Below are positions 25,036 through 33,587 of a DNA stretch of 64,000 bases, piece after piece; the first letter of the stretch is position 1; each line of letters starts with the position of its first letter. The stretch is from Lichenicola sp965198655. Its GTDB lineage: Bacteria > Pseudomonadota > Alphaproteobacteria > Acetobacterales > Acetobacteraceae. The notes below the pieces were generated by a model that saw nothing but the letters and a program-made list of their open reading frames with translations, did not search any database and had not been told where the DNA came from. The stretch is taken from assembly GCA_965198655.1 (NCBI GenBank), contig OZ240668.1, positions 1,860,001 to 1,924,000 of the forward strand, given 5' to 3'. Both the position numbers and the translations under genes were made by a program.

Positions 25036-26142
25036 TCAGGCATCCTGTAAGTCGCCGCCCGGCGCGGTCCATTCCCGCCACAGCAGGATCAGGGCGGCCA
25101 TGATGGCCGGGCCGAGGAACAGGCCGAGCAGGCCCCAGGCCTCGACGCCGCCCAGGATGCCGAGCAGCACCCACAGGAACGGCAGCTTGGTGGCGCCGCC
25201 GATCAGCACCGGCCGCACGAAGTGGTCGGAGGCGAACACCACGATCATGCCGAACACGAACAGCACGATCGCGGCCACGGTGGAGCCCTGCGCCAGCACC
25301 AGCGCCGAAGCCAACCCGATCGCGATCACGGCGCAGAAAGGGATCATGGCGGCAACCGCGGTGAGCACGCCGAACAGGGTCGGATGCGGCGCGCCGGCGA
25401 TCGCGTAGGCGATGCCGAGCAGGAAGCCCTCGCCCAGACCCACCAGCACCAGCCCGTCGACGGTGCCGTGCACGGACGCCACCATCTGGCGGCCGATCCG
25501 CTCGCCGCGCGCGCCGAACGCCCGCCGGCTGGCCACCAGCATCTGGCCGATCACCGTCTCGCCCTCCCGGAACAGGAAGAACAGGGTGATGATGCTGAAC
25601 GCGAACAGCGTGCTGCGATGCGCGACCTGGCTGCCGAGCTCGCGGGTCATGCGCAGGTTGCCGCCGGCGCGTATGGAGGTGAACAGATCGGACGCGTCGT
25701 CGGGGGTGGACAGATGCTGCTGCCACCAGGCGGCGGCCGCGTCGCTCTCGATCGGCAGGCGGTGCACCCAGCCCGGCACCGGCACGCCGCTGTGTCGCGC
25801 CTGCTCCACCCAGGTGAGCACGCCCTGCGCTTCCCGCGCCGACTCGTAGGCGATCAGCGAGATCGGGATCAGGAACACCAGCGCGATCATGGCGGTGAAC
25901 AGCAGCGGCAGGGCGAGGTTGTGCCGGCCAGGCGGCCAGCGGCGCTTCGCGCGCCCGTAGAGCGGCCAGGTGGCGATGGCGAAGATCACCGCCCAGGCCA
26001 GGGCCGGCAGGAAGTCGCGCAGCGTGAACAGGCCGAGCAGCACCAGCACGCCGCCGAGCACGCTGCGCGCCACCTGCTGCGACCGCGTCCGCTCCCTCGG
26101 CGTCACGTCCGTCGGCGGTACGGGCGGGGAGACCTGGTTCAT
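25036..26142 (-). CDS. AI-2E family transporter
   Basis: A 368-residue integral membrane protein of the AI-2E/PerM family (putative exporters or permeases; actual substrates vary). Hydrophobic segments run from about residue 27 (VLGGVLVLLGLFTLRDFLPALAWAVIFA in two parts) through to the conserved C-terminal part LPFLWVLLGILGGVEAWGLLGLFLGPAI, which is the family signature. The central domain contains GTVDGLVLVGLGEGFLLGI. I start at ATG 26142, preceded by AAGGATGCCCG. The same frame continues open upstream to 27783, but that is antisense to the next gene and not part of it. Confidence 0.88.
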   Translation of the reverse strand: MNQVSPPVPPTDVTPRERTRSQQVARSVLGGVLVLLGLFTLRDFLPALAWAVIFAIATWPLYGRAKRRWPPGRHNLALPLLFTAMIALVFLIPISLIAYESAREAQGVLTWVEQARHSGVPVPGWVHRLPIESDAAAAWWQQHLSTPDDASDLFTSIRAGGNLRMTRELGSQVAHRSTLFAFSIITLFFLFREGETVIGQMLVASRRAFGARGERIGRQMVASVHGTVDGLVLVGLGEGFLLGIAYAIAGAPHPTLFGVLTAVAAMIPFCAVIAIGLASALVLAQGSTVAAIVLFVFGMIVVFASDHFVRPVLIGGATKLPFLWVLLGILGGVEAWGLLGLFLGPAIMAALILLWREWTAPGGDLQDA

Positions 26143-26361
26143 CGGGCATCCTTCGGGGCAAGCGTTGGTCCCGGTGTGTCCGGGTCGCTTCACCTCACAA
26201 CGTTCCGTGTCGCCGGAATTTGCCTCGTCCGGCGATTTTGCTTCGCCATCCGAACGATCGCGCTGGACCCTGGCCTCGGCGACCATCGGGCCGTATCGGG
26301 AGCGGTCGATCGCCGGCAGGATGCGTGGCGCCCGCCACCGACTGCAACAGGAGAACGGCCC

Positions 26362-27318
26362 ATGGCCGCCGCCCACCATCTCGCCGCCACCGTGCGAACG
26401 CTGCAGTTCGGGGTGTTCGACGCCGCCATCCCGCCGGTGCTGACGGTGGAGCCCGGCGACACGGTGTCGATGGAATGCCTGTCCGGCGGGCTGGACGCGA
26501 TGCCGGAGGACGACGCGGCGTTTCCCGTCCCCCCGGCGCTGCGGGCGATCCACGCGCAAGGGCTGGCGCGGGTGGGCACGCACATCCTGACCGGACCGGT
26601 GGCGGTGCGCGGGGCGGAGCCGGGCGACGTGCTGGAGGTGCGTATCGAGGCGGTGGAGCCGGCCGCGGACTGGGGCTATTGCGGCTTCCGGCCGCTGGCC
26701 GGGACCCTGCCGGAGGATTTCCCGACCCGGTTCCTGAGCCACATCCCGGTGGACCGTGCGCGCGGCACCTGCCGGCTGCCCTGGGGCCCGGAGCTTCCCC
26801 TGTCGCCGTTCTTCGGGATCATGGGCGTGGCGCCGCCGCCCGCTTATGGCCGGTTGTCGAGCCGGGAGCCGCGCCAGTTCGGCGGCAACCTGGACAACAA
26901 GGAGCTGGTCGCGGGCAGCACGCTGTTCCTGCCGGTGCAGGTGGCCGGCGCCAACTTCTCCGCCGGCGACGGGCACGGCCTGCAGGGCGACGGCGAGGTG
27001 TGCATCAACGCCCTGGAGATGTGCCTGAACGGCCGCTTCACGCTGCTGCTGCACAAGGGCAGCCAGGAGGCGCCGCTGCTGCGCATGCCGCGCGCCGAGA
27101 CGCCGACCCACTGGATCACCATGGGGCTGAACGAGGATCTGGACCAGGCGATGAAGCAGGCGCTGCGCGAGATGATCGGGCTGATCTGCGCCCGCACGGC
27201 GCTGTCGCGCGAGCAGGCCTATCAGACCTGCTCGCTGGCGGTGGACTTCCGGGTGACCCAGACCGTGAACGGCGAGAAGGGCATCCACGGGATGCTGCGC
27301 AAGGGGCTGCTGTTCTAG
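26362..27318 (+). CDS. Acetamidase/formamidase family protein
   Basis: A 318-residue enzyme of the FmdA/AmdA family, which hydrolyses formamide or acetamide to ammonia and the acid. Typical features are VEPGDTVSMEC near the start, LTGPVAVRGAEPGDVLEVRI, FGGNLDNKELVAGSTLFLPV and GDGHGLQGDGEV, then HWITMGLNEDLDQAMKQAL. The ATG at 26362 has AACAGGAGAACGGCCC before it. Exact substrate cannot be read from sequence. A strong hairpin follows the stop. Confidence 0.9.
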   Translation: MAAAHHLAATVRTLQFGVFDAAIPPVLTVEPGDTVSMECLSGGLDAMPEDDAAFPVPPALRAIHAQGLARVGTHILTGPVAVRGAEPGDVLEVRIEAVEPAADWGYCGFRPLAGTLPEDFPTRFLSHIPVDRARGTCRLPWGPELPLSPFFGIMGVAPPPAYGRLSSREPRQFGGNLDNKELVAGSTLFLPVQVAGANFSAGDGHGLQGDGEVCINALEMCLNGRFTLLLHKGSQEAPLLRMPRAETPTHWITMGLNEDLDQAMKQALREMIGLICARTALSREQAYQTCSLAVDFRVTQTVNGEKGIHGMLRKGLLF

Positions 27319-27340
27319 CGGCCGGCTCCGGGGCCGGCCG
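27319..27340. terminator. Hairpin after the formamidase-family gene
   Basis: A perfect inverted repeat CGGCCGGC / GCCGGCCG with a 6-base loop starts at the stop codon. It lies between this gene and the convergent decayed sodB fragment, so it could serve either strand. Confidence 0.5.
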
Positions 27341-27349
27341 GGAAGGAGC

Positions 27350-27562
27350 TCAGGCCGCCTTGAGCTGGGCGTCGGCGAACCCGTCGTTGGCCAGCTTGTC
27401 CACGAAGTTGGTGACGTCGTCCGGGCGGCGGTTCTGAAGTCGAGGGAGTACGAATGCTCCCACCACGCCGAGCCCGAGCAAGGCTTACTGGCGTTCTCGG
27501 TCAGCAGGTTGGAGCCGTTGGGATTCTGGTCACCTGTGCGTGCCGTCGGCGCCGACCACGCC
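27350..27562 (-). pseudogene. sodB 3'-end fragment (decayed duplicate)
   Basis: About 210 bases match the last third of the intact sodB at 29209-29424 at roughly 85% identity and in the same orientation, including the stop codon and the phrases NGSNLLTEN and WEHSYSLDF. Small insertions and deletions have broken the frame, so the C-terminus is out of register. The upstream two thirds are missing. Together with the intact gene it forms a direct repeat flanking the acyltransferase gene at 27710. Confidence 0.8.
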
Positions 27563-27709
27563 CCGGCAGTCTCCTCATGAACCGATGAAGTGTTGACGGA
27601 GCCGTCCGCTGGTCCCGGACCACGTCTTCGATCCATGACGCCGGACCAGGAGCCGTTCCTCGGTAAGGCGAATTGACCTCGGTCCCGAAAGCCTGTCGGA
27701 TGCCGATCC

Positions 27710-28876
27710 GTGAGCTCCTGCAGGAACCAATCGCTCGACGCCCTTCGGCTCTGTGTGATCCTGCTGGTCCTGCTGCACCACACGGTCCTGGCCTACTGCC
27801 GTTACGGTCACTTCGATCACCAGCACTACCTGTGGTCGAGTGCTCCGATCGTCGATCGACAGCACTGGATCGGCTTCGACATCCTCCAGGACTTCAACGA
27901 CACCTACTTCATGTCCCTGATGTTTCTCGTGTCGGGACTGTTCGTTCTGCCGGGTCTGCAGCGGAAGGGTGTCTCGCGATACCTGAGGGACCGGTTTTGG
28001 CGGCTTGGGCTCCCGTTCTTCGTCTGCGCGACGTTGATCATGCCGCTGGCCTACTACCCGTCGATCCGACAAACGGGAGCAGGTCTCTCCCTCGGGCAGT
28101 TCTGGCTCGGCTACTTCACCCGATACAAATGGCCGGCCGGTCCGGCATGGTTCATCTGGTTCCTCCTTGTGCTCGACCTTGCGTGCAGCATCTTGGTCTG
28201 GCGACTGCCGAATCTACCCAGGAAGGCGGTCGCACTGCCGAACTTGGTCTTGGCTCATCCGGCGTGGAGCCTCTTTCTGCTCCTGATCACCGGGCTGGCC
28301 GCTTATCTTCCGCTGGAGGCAGTCGTCGGACCCCGCCGCTGGTTCAGCCTTGGGCCGTTCGCCGTGCAGGAAAGCCGTGCAGGCCTCTACGCGCTGTTCT
28401 TCGGCGTCGGTGCTGCTGTCGGCGCGGCCGGGAGCCAGCATCGGCTTCTCACGTCCGAAGGTCCTCCCGCGCGCCACTGGATCGGCTTGGGTCTCCTCGC
28501 CGGCACCACCTTTTGTCTGCTTCTGCTGATGCAGCTCGCGTCCCTGCATCAGGTCACGCCGTGGTCCCGGCCGTCCTGGCAGCGACTCGACCCGCTTCTC
28601 TTCGTGCTGTGCTGTGTGCTGTCCAGCGTCACCCTGTTTGGCGTGTTCATGCGCCACGTCAGCCTTGGCCATCGCTGGGCGGCCCGACTGGCTGGCGACG
28701 CCTACGGCATCTATCTCGTTCACTACGTGTTTCTGACCTGGACGCAGGCCATGCTGCTCCATCGTTCCTGGGGCGCATTACCGAAGGCGGGCGTCGTGTT
28801 CGCGATAGTGCTGGGATCGAGCTGGGGTCTCACAGCCCTGCTGCGACTCGACCGCACGATGCGTCGCATCTTGTGA
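27710..28876 (+). CDS. Acyltransferase 3 family membrane protein
   Basis: A 388-residue protein with about ten membrane segments of the acyltransferase-3/OafA-like family, which O-acylates surface polysaccharides or other exported molecules. It starts RNQSLDALRLCVILLVLLHH, where the His and the 'LDxLR' motif are family marks, and has FLVSGLFVLPGLQRKG and SRYLRDRFWRLGLPFF. It begins with GTG. Codon use is less GC-biased than that of its neighbours. It is flanked by a decayed sodB fragment and the intact sodB, which suggests insertion here. The substrate is unknown. Confidence 0.85.
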   Translation: MSSCRNQSLDALRLCVILLVLLHHTVLAYCRYGHFDHQHYLWSSAPIVDRQHWIGFDILQDFNDTYFMSLMFLVSGLFVLPGLQRKGVSRYLRDRFWRLGLPFFVCATLIMPLAYYPSIRQTGAGLSLGQFWLGYFTRYKWPAGPAWFIWFLLVLDLACSILVWRLPNLPRKAVALPNLVLAHPAWSLFLLLITGLAAYLPLEAVVGPRRWFSLGPFAVQESRAGLYALFFGVGAAVGAAGSQHRLLTSEGPPARHWIGLGLLAGTTFCLLLLMQLASLHQVTPWSRPSWQRLDPLLFVLCCVLSSVTLFGVFMRHVSLGHRWAARLAGDAYGIYLVHYVFLTWTQAMLLHRSWGALPKAGVVFAIVLGSSWGLTALLRLDRTMRRIL

Positions 28877-29208
28877 ACGGCTGCCAGAACCGCGTTGTGA
28901 GATCGGCATATGTGCCTGCCGGAGCAGTGCCCGTGCTCCGTCTCGTGGGCGTTGAGGTTGGACGTCCGACAGACGCGGTCGCTCAGCTAGTTCCTTGATC
29001 GGGACGCGCGGGCGGCCATATCGGTGCTCCGCGCATTTGGACAGTGCTTCAGGTATTGGCGGGTCTACACTCCGCTCAAAGCCCAGCTCACCCGACAACA
29101 TCTCTTTTCAGCCCGATCTGACTCTTCGGCCTTAGCAACCGCAAGTTGGGCTGACGACGATCACGCCGTCGTCCGGGCCAGCCTTGAGGCCGGCCCGGAC
29201 GCGTCGGC
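28877..29208. other. Intergenic region, acyltransferase to sodB
   Basis: About 330 bases with no supported gene. Weak open frames exist on both strands without start signals. The sequence is less GC-rich than usual for the window, and its last part holds a hairpin serving sodB. The whole stretch probably belongs to the inserted segment. Confidence 0.4.
29171..29200 (-). terminator. Hairpin downstream of sodB
   Basis: GTCCGGGCC and GGCCCGGAC form a perfect 9-bp stem around a 12-base loop, starting 9 bases past the sodB stop in its direction of transcription. There is no T-run. The matching position after the decayed sodB copy instead has the CGGCCGGC hairpin of the neighbouring gene. Confidence 0.5.
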
Positions 29209-29817
29209 TCAGGCCGCCTTAAGCTGGGCGTCGGCGAACTCGTAGTTGGCCAGCTTGTCCAGGAAGTTGGTCACGTAGTCCGGACGGCGGTTCTGGAAGT
29301 CGAGGTAGTACGAGTGCTCCCACACGTCGAGCCCGAGCAGGGGCTTGCCCGCGTTCTCGGCCAGCGGGTTGGAGCCGTTCGGGGTCTTGGTCACCTTGAG
29401 CTTGCCGTCCGCGCCCGCCACCAGCCAGGCCCAGCCCGAGCCGAACTGGGTGGTGGCGGCGGTCTTGAAGGCGTCCTTGAAGGCGTCAACGCTGCCGAAA
29501 TCCGCGACGATCCTGCTCTCGAGGCTGCCCGGGATGGCGCCGCCACTGGGCGACAAGCCTTGCCAGAACAGGATGTGGTTCCAATGCTGCCCGGCGTTGT
29601 TGAACACCGGCGCCATGTCCGGCTTGCCGTGGCTGAACGTCACGATCTCGTCCAGCGACTTGTTCTGCAGCGCCTCGTTCTTCTCGACGAAGCCGTTCAA
29701 GGCGGTCACGTAGGCCTGGTGGTGCTTGCCGTGATGCAGCTCCAGCGTCTGCTGGCACATGCCGCGCGCAGCTAGCGCGTTCGGCGGGTAGGGCAGGGGT
29801 GGCAGTTCGAAGGCCAT
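29209..29817 (-). CDS. sodB: Superoxide dismutase (Fe/Mn type)
   Basis: Detoxifies superoxide in the cytoplasm. The product has 202 residues. Metal ligands are visible as His in ELHHGKHHQAYV, His in AGQHWNHILFW, and Asp and His in LDVWEHSYYLDFQNRR. The residues NAGQHWNHILFW and FGSGWAWLV are typical of iron or cambialistic enzymes, so the metal is inferred to be iron. ATG 29817 is preceded by AGGAGAACACTGTC. A decayed copy of the gene's end lies 1.65 kb away. Confidence 0.95.
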   Translation of the reverse strand: MAFELPPLPYPPNALAARGMCQQTLELHHGKHHQAYVTALNGFVEKNEALQNKSLDEIVTFSHGKPDMAPVFNNAGQHWNHILFWQGLSPSGGAIPGSLESRIVADFGSVDAFKDAFKTAATTQFGSGWAWLVAGADGKLKVTKTPNGSNPLAENAGKPLLGLDVWEHSYYLDFQNRRPDYVTNFLDKLANYEFADAQLKAA

Positions 29818-29929
29818 GACAGTGTTCTCCTGGTAGGGTTGGCCGCGGCACGGCGGGGATGGGCGGCATCCACCGGCCCGCGTGCCGCCGCGGCTTGCTC
29901 CGGCGCCGTGCCGGCTCCATCTGGGCGCC

Positions 29930-30757
29930 ATGTGCAAAGACGCCAAGGCAGGCTCCGGTTCCAGCGCCGAGTCGGTGCGTCGCGTCGATCCCGACCGGTT
30001 CCTGACCGCGCTGCCGGCACCGGCGGCGCGTCGCGAGGCGTTGTTCACGGTGATCGCCTTCAACCACGAGCTGGTGCGGGCGCTGGGGATGCCGTCGCAG
30101 CACTCCGGCAGCGGGCCGATCGCCGCCCTGATCCGGCTGCAATGGTGGCGCGAGGTGGTGGACGGCGCGCGCAACGACTGGCACGGCCAACCGGTGGCGT
30201 CGGCGCTGCGGGCCCTGCTCGACGCGGGCACATTGCTGCCGGACACGCTGTCTGGGCTGGTGGCGGCGCGCGAGGCGGAAGCGGAGGGGATGCGGACGCT
30301 GGCGGATTGGCGCGCGGTGATGCGGGGGGGTGCCGGCGGCGTGCAGCGGGCGATCGGCGAGGCGCTCGGGGTGGCGCCGGAGCACGGCGACCGGCTGGCG
30401 GCGGTGGGTGCGGCCTATGGCAGCGGCGCCCTGCGCCGGCACCTGCCGGCGATCCTGGCCGCCGGACGCTGCCCGCTGCCGGACGAGATGCTGGAGCAGG
30501 CCGGGGCCGGAGATCGGATCGTGCAGGACCAGGCGGCGCTGACGGCGCTGCGCGACGCGTTGCGTCGGGAAGGCGAGGCGTTCCTGCGCGAGGCCGACGG
30601 GCCGCCGCTGCGCGGCGCCGGCCGTGTGGCGCTGCTGCCGCTGGTGCTGGCGCGGCGCGACCTGGGGCAGGCGGCCGGGCGGCTTCCCGCGACGCCGCGC
30701 GGGCGCGGGCTCGGCGACCGTGTCGCGGTGCTGGCGGCGGCGCTGGGACGGTCCTGA
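29930..30757 (+). CDS. Squalene/phytoene synthase family protein
   Basis: About 275 residues from ATG 29930; GTG 29882 in the same frame is an alternative start. The segments LFTVIAFNHELVRAL and IAALIRLQWWREVVDG match the branch of the squalene/phytoene synthase family that includes the mitochondrial complex I assembly factor NDUFAF6. The catalytic DXXXD motifs of true synthases are not evident, and no other carotenoid or hopanoid genes lie nearby. I therefore favour a complex-I-assembly-like or uncharacterised role over isoprenoid synthesis. It diverges from sodB. Confidence 0.75.
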   Translation: MCKDAKAGSGSSAESVRRVDPDRFLTALPAPAARREALFTVIAFNHELVRALGMPSQHSGSGPIAALIRLQWWREVVDGARNDWHGQPVASALRALLDAGTLLPDTLSGLVAAREAEAEGMRTLADWRAVMRGGAGGVQRAIGEALGVAPEHGDRLAAVGAAYGSGALRRHLPAILAAGRCPLPDEMLEQAGAGDRIVQDQAALTALRDALRREGEAFLREADGPPLRGAGRVALLPLVLARRDLGQAAGRLPATPRGRGLGDRVAVLAAALGRS

Positions 30758-30855
30758 TCGGGACAGGCGAGGGTCCACAGGTGATCCCCCGACGTTCACC
30801 TCCGGCCCGGCCGGCTGCTACACCGGCGCGGGATTGAACGAGAAGGGAGCCGGTC

Positions 30856-31704
30856 ATGGGTCTGGACGCGTTGAAGCCGGGTCACGTGGCGGTGGTGACG
30901 GGCGGTGCGTCCGGCATCGGCCTCGCCGCCTGCCGCCGATACGCCGCCACGGGGTTGTCGGTGGTGGTGGCCGACCTGCCGGGTGCGGCGCTGGACGCGG
31001 CAGCGCGAACGATCGCGGCCGACTCGCCGCGCGGCGCGGAGGCGGTGCAGGCGGTCGCCACCGACGTGGCCTCGCAGTCGTCGCTGGCAGCGCTGGTGCA
31101 GGCGGTCGCCGGCCGGTTCGGCCGGATCGACGCGGTGATGGCCAACGCAGGCGTGCAGCCCGGAAGCGCCATCCTGGGCGAGGCGGAGAACTGGGACCAC
31201 ATCCTTGCCGTCAACCTGCACGGCGTGATCGACACCGTGCGGGCGTTCCTGCCCGGCCTGTTGTCGGGCGGCGGGCCGGGCCTGGTGGTGATCACCGGCT
31301 CCAAGCAGGGCATCACCACGCCGCCGGGCGATCCGGCCTACAACGTCGCCAAGGCGGGGGTGAAGGCGTTCGCCGAGGCGGTGCAGCACGAGCTGCGCAA
31401 CCGGCCGGACTGCGCGGTCACCACGCACCTGCTGATCCCGGGCTTCGTGTTCACGCCGCTCACCGCGAACGGACGGACCGAAAAGCCGGCGGCGGCCTGG
31501 ACGCCGGAGCAGACGGTGGAGTTCATGCTGGACCGGCTCGAGCACGGCGACTTCTACATCCTGTGCCCGGACAACGATGTGTCCCGGGCGCTGGACGAGA
31601 AGCGCATCCTGTGGGCAGCGGGAGACATCGTCGAGAACCGGCCGCCGTTGTCGCGGTGGCATCCGGATTACGGCGACGCCTTTGCCGCATTCCTGAAGCG
31701 ATAG
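30856..31704 (+). CDS. SDR family NAD(P)-dependent oxidoreductase
   Basis: A classical short-chain dehydrogenase of 282 residues. The cofactor site is TGGASGIG (about residue 15), with NAG at NANAG-type position (VMANAGVQ), the catalytic Ser in VITGSKQG and Tyr/Lys in PAYNVAKAGVK. An acidic residue after the second strand (VVVADLPG) suggests NAD preference. The extended C-terminus (YILCPDNDVSRALDEKRI) is typical of a subgroup of unknown substrate. ATG 30856 has an AGAAGGGAGCC leader. No linked pathway genes are visible. Confidence 0.88.
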   Translation: MGLDALKPGHVAVVTGGASGIGLAACRRYAATGLSVVVADLPGAALDAAARTIAADSPRGAEAVQAVATDVASQSSLAALVQAVAGRFGRIDAVMANAGVQPGSAILGEAENWDHILAVNLHGVIDTVRAFLPGLLSGGGPGLVVITGSKQGITTPPGDPAYNVAKAGVKAFAEAVQHELRNRPDCAVTTHLLIPGFVFTPLTANGRTEKPAAAWTPEQTVEFMLDRLEHGDFYILCPDNDVSRALDEKRILWAAGDIVENRPPLSRWHPDYGDAFAAFLKR

Positions 31705-31892
31705 GATGGAGGCGGCCGCGGCGGGCCTTGATCCGCTCGCGCGTCGCGCGGGGCGATCCGCCACCAGCGCCTCGTCCGACAAGCGATGCGCGCGGTCGTG
31801 TCACGGCGGCGTTGGCCAAGCCGGTCGGCAGGCGCGGCAGTGATCCCATCGAGGAGTCGAGACGGCCCCGGATCACCCGCCCGGCCACCCGG

Positions 31893-32534
31893 TCAGCGCC
31901 GCAGCACCGACGGCGGCCCGGGATCGCGCCTGGCCCAGCCGGCGCGTTCCAGCTCGGGCACGTCGTCGGCGCGTTCCGGCCAGCCGATGCAGGCATAGGC
32001 GACGAACTGCCAGGAGGGCGGCACGTCGAGGATATGCGCCACCTCGGCCGGACGCAGGATCGAGACCCAGCCGAGCCCGATCCCCTCCGCGCGCGCCGCC
32101 AGCCACAGCGTGTGCAGCGCCATCGTCGCCGAGTAGGCGGTGGTGTCCGGCATGGTGCGCCGCCCGAGGCCGCCGCCCTTGGCCGGGTCCGGATCGGCGA
32201 ACAGCGCCAGGTGGCACGGCGCCCGGTCCAGCCCGGCGAGCTTGAGCGCGGCGTAGCGCGCGGCGTCCGGATCGGGCAGCGCCGCCTGCGCCGCCGCGTT
32301 GCAGCGCTCGAACTCCTCCCGGATCGCGGCACGGCGCACGGGGGAGTCGACCCGCACGAAGCGCCACGGCTCGCTCAAGCCCACCGACGGCGCCAGGCAG
32401 GCGGTCTGCAGCAGCCGGTCGAGGGTGTGCTCGGGCACCGGGTCGGTGCGGAAGCGGCGCACGTCGCGCCGCCAGCGGAACAGCGTGGCCAACTGGTCGC
32501 GGAACCCCGCATCGAACACCGGGCCGTCGCTCAT
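31893..32534 (-). CDS. bluB: 5,6-dimethylbenzimidazole synthase
   Basis: BluB converts reduced FMN and oxygen into dimethylbenzimidazole, the lower ligand of vitamin B12. It is a nitroreductase-fold protein of 213 residues with the BluB signature RWRRDVRRFRTDPVPE near the start, APSVGLSEPWRFVRV, and GLGWVSILRPAEVAHILDVP. The start ATG overlaps the end of the cobD-type gene by 4 bases, so the two are coupled. The adjacency to cobD and cobC supports a cobalamin role rather than general nitroreductase activity. Confidence 0.93.
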   Translation of the reverse strand: MSDGPVFDAGFRDQLATLFRWRRDVRRFRTDPVPEHTLDRLLQTACLAPSVGLSEPWRFVRVDSPVRRAAIREEFERCNAAAQAALPDPDAARYAALKLAGLDRAPCHLALFADPDPAKGGGLGRRTMPDTTAYSATMALHTLWLAARAEGIGLGWVSILRPAEVAHILDVPPSWQFVAYACIGWPERADDVPELERAGWARRDPGPPSVLRR

Positions 32535-33559
32535 GCCGGGGCTCCCGCCAGCGCCGCTTCCAGCACCAGCAGCAGCGCCAGCGCCTCGATGGCGCAGGCG
32601 CGGCAGTAGAGGCCGAGCGCGCGGCGCAGCTCCGCCGGTCCGGCCTCGGCGCGCCCGCTGCCGAGCCAGGGATCCGCGACTAGGTCGCCGGCATAGACCC
32701 GCGGTCCCCCCAGGCGCAGGCCGAGCGCTCCCGCCATCGCCGCTTCCGGCCAGCCCGCGTTCGGCGAGCGGTGGCGGTTGCCGTCGCGCCAGGTCGTTCC
32801 CGCGGCCCGTGTGGCGTCGGCGCCGGGCGTGAGCAGGGCGGCGAGCACCAGCCACCCTGCCGCCAGCCGCGATGCCGGCAAGTTCACGAGGTCGTCGAGC
32901 CGGGCGGACGCCCAGCCGAAGCAGCGGTGCCTGTCGGACAGGTGGCCGATCATGCTGTCCGCGGTGTTGACCGCCTTGTAGAACACGATCCCCGGCAGCC
33001 CGAACGCGGCGCACCACAGCAGCGGCGCCACCACCCCGTCGGAGAAGTTCTCGGCCAGGCTTTCGATCGCCGCGCGCGCCACGCCGGCCGCGTCAAGCGT
33101 ATCCGGATCGCGTCCGACGATGCGCGATACCGCGATGCGGCCGCCGGAAACGCCCTGCCGCTCCAGCGCGTGCTGCACCGCGCGGACGTGCTGCCAGAGC
33201 GAGCGCTGCGCCACCAGGGTGCCGGCGCACAGGCCCAGCAGGACCAGTGCCGCGACGTGGGGCAGCAGGACGTAGGCCGCCCGCTGCAGCGCCATGGCGA
33301 GCAGCGTCGGCACCCCGGCCAGCAGCAGCAGCGCCAGCACCCCGTTGAGGCGCCGCCGCCGTGGGCGCATCGTGTCGCGGTTGAGCCGCCGGTCCAGCCG
33401 CGCGATGCCGGCGCCGATCCAGCTCACCGGGTGGCCGGCGAGGCGGAACAGGCGGTCCGGGTAGCCGAACAGGGCGTCCGTCGCCAGGGCGCCGGCGGCA
33501 ACGATGAGAGTGTCCGCGATGGCGACGTGTCCCCCCGATCTGCCGGCAGGCTGTAGCAC
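32531..33559 (-). CDS. cobD: Adenosylcobinamide-phosphate synthase
   Basis: An integral membrane enzyme (CobD of aerobic organisms, CbiB in Salmonella) that attaches the aminopropanol arm to cobyric acid. It shows DALFGYPDRLFRLAGHPVSWIG split across its N-terminus, SLAENFSDGVVAPLLWC, KAVNTADSMIGH and FGWASARLDDLVNLPASRL, all family marks. The only plausible start I see is GTG 33559, giving 342 residues; the frame is open further upstream but would run over the divergent cobC. The gap to cobC is 28 bases. It is coupled to bluB downstream. Confidence 0.92.
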   Translation of the reverse strand: MLQPAGRSGGHVAIADTLIVAAGALATDALFGYPDRLFRLAGHPVSWIGAGIARLDRRLNRDTMRPRRRRLNGVLALLLLAGVPTLLAMALQRAAYVLLPHVAALVLLGLCAGTLVAQRSLWQHVRAVQHALERQGVSGGRIAVSRIVGRDPDTLDAAGVARAAIESLAENFSDGVVAPLLWCAAFGLPGIVFYKAVNTADSMIGHLSDRHRCFGWASARLDDLVNLPASRLAAGWLVLAALLTPGADATRAAGTTWRDGNRHRSPNAGWPEAAMAGALGLRLGGPRVYAGDLVADPWLGSGRAEAGPAELRRALGLYCRACAIEALALLLVLEAALAGAPA

Positions 33560-33587
33560 GGGGGCCGATCCCGGATCAGCCCTCCCG

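Noticed and set aside
26143..27783. A 547-codon upstream extension of the AI-2E-type permease
   Set aside because: It runs antisense through the formamidase-family gene and the sodB fragment; the true start at 26142 has a good ribosome-binding site and the normal family N-terminus.
33504..33587. Upstream extension of cobC to an ATG at 33504
   Set aside because: It would overlap the start of the divergent cobD gene and adds residues outside the family; ATG 33588 gives the normal length.
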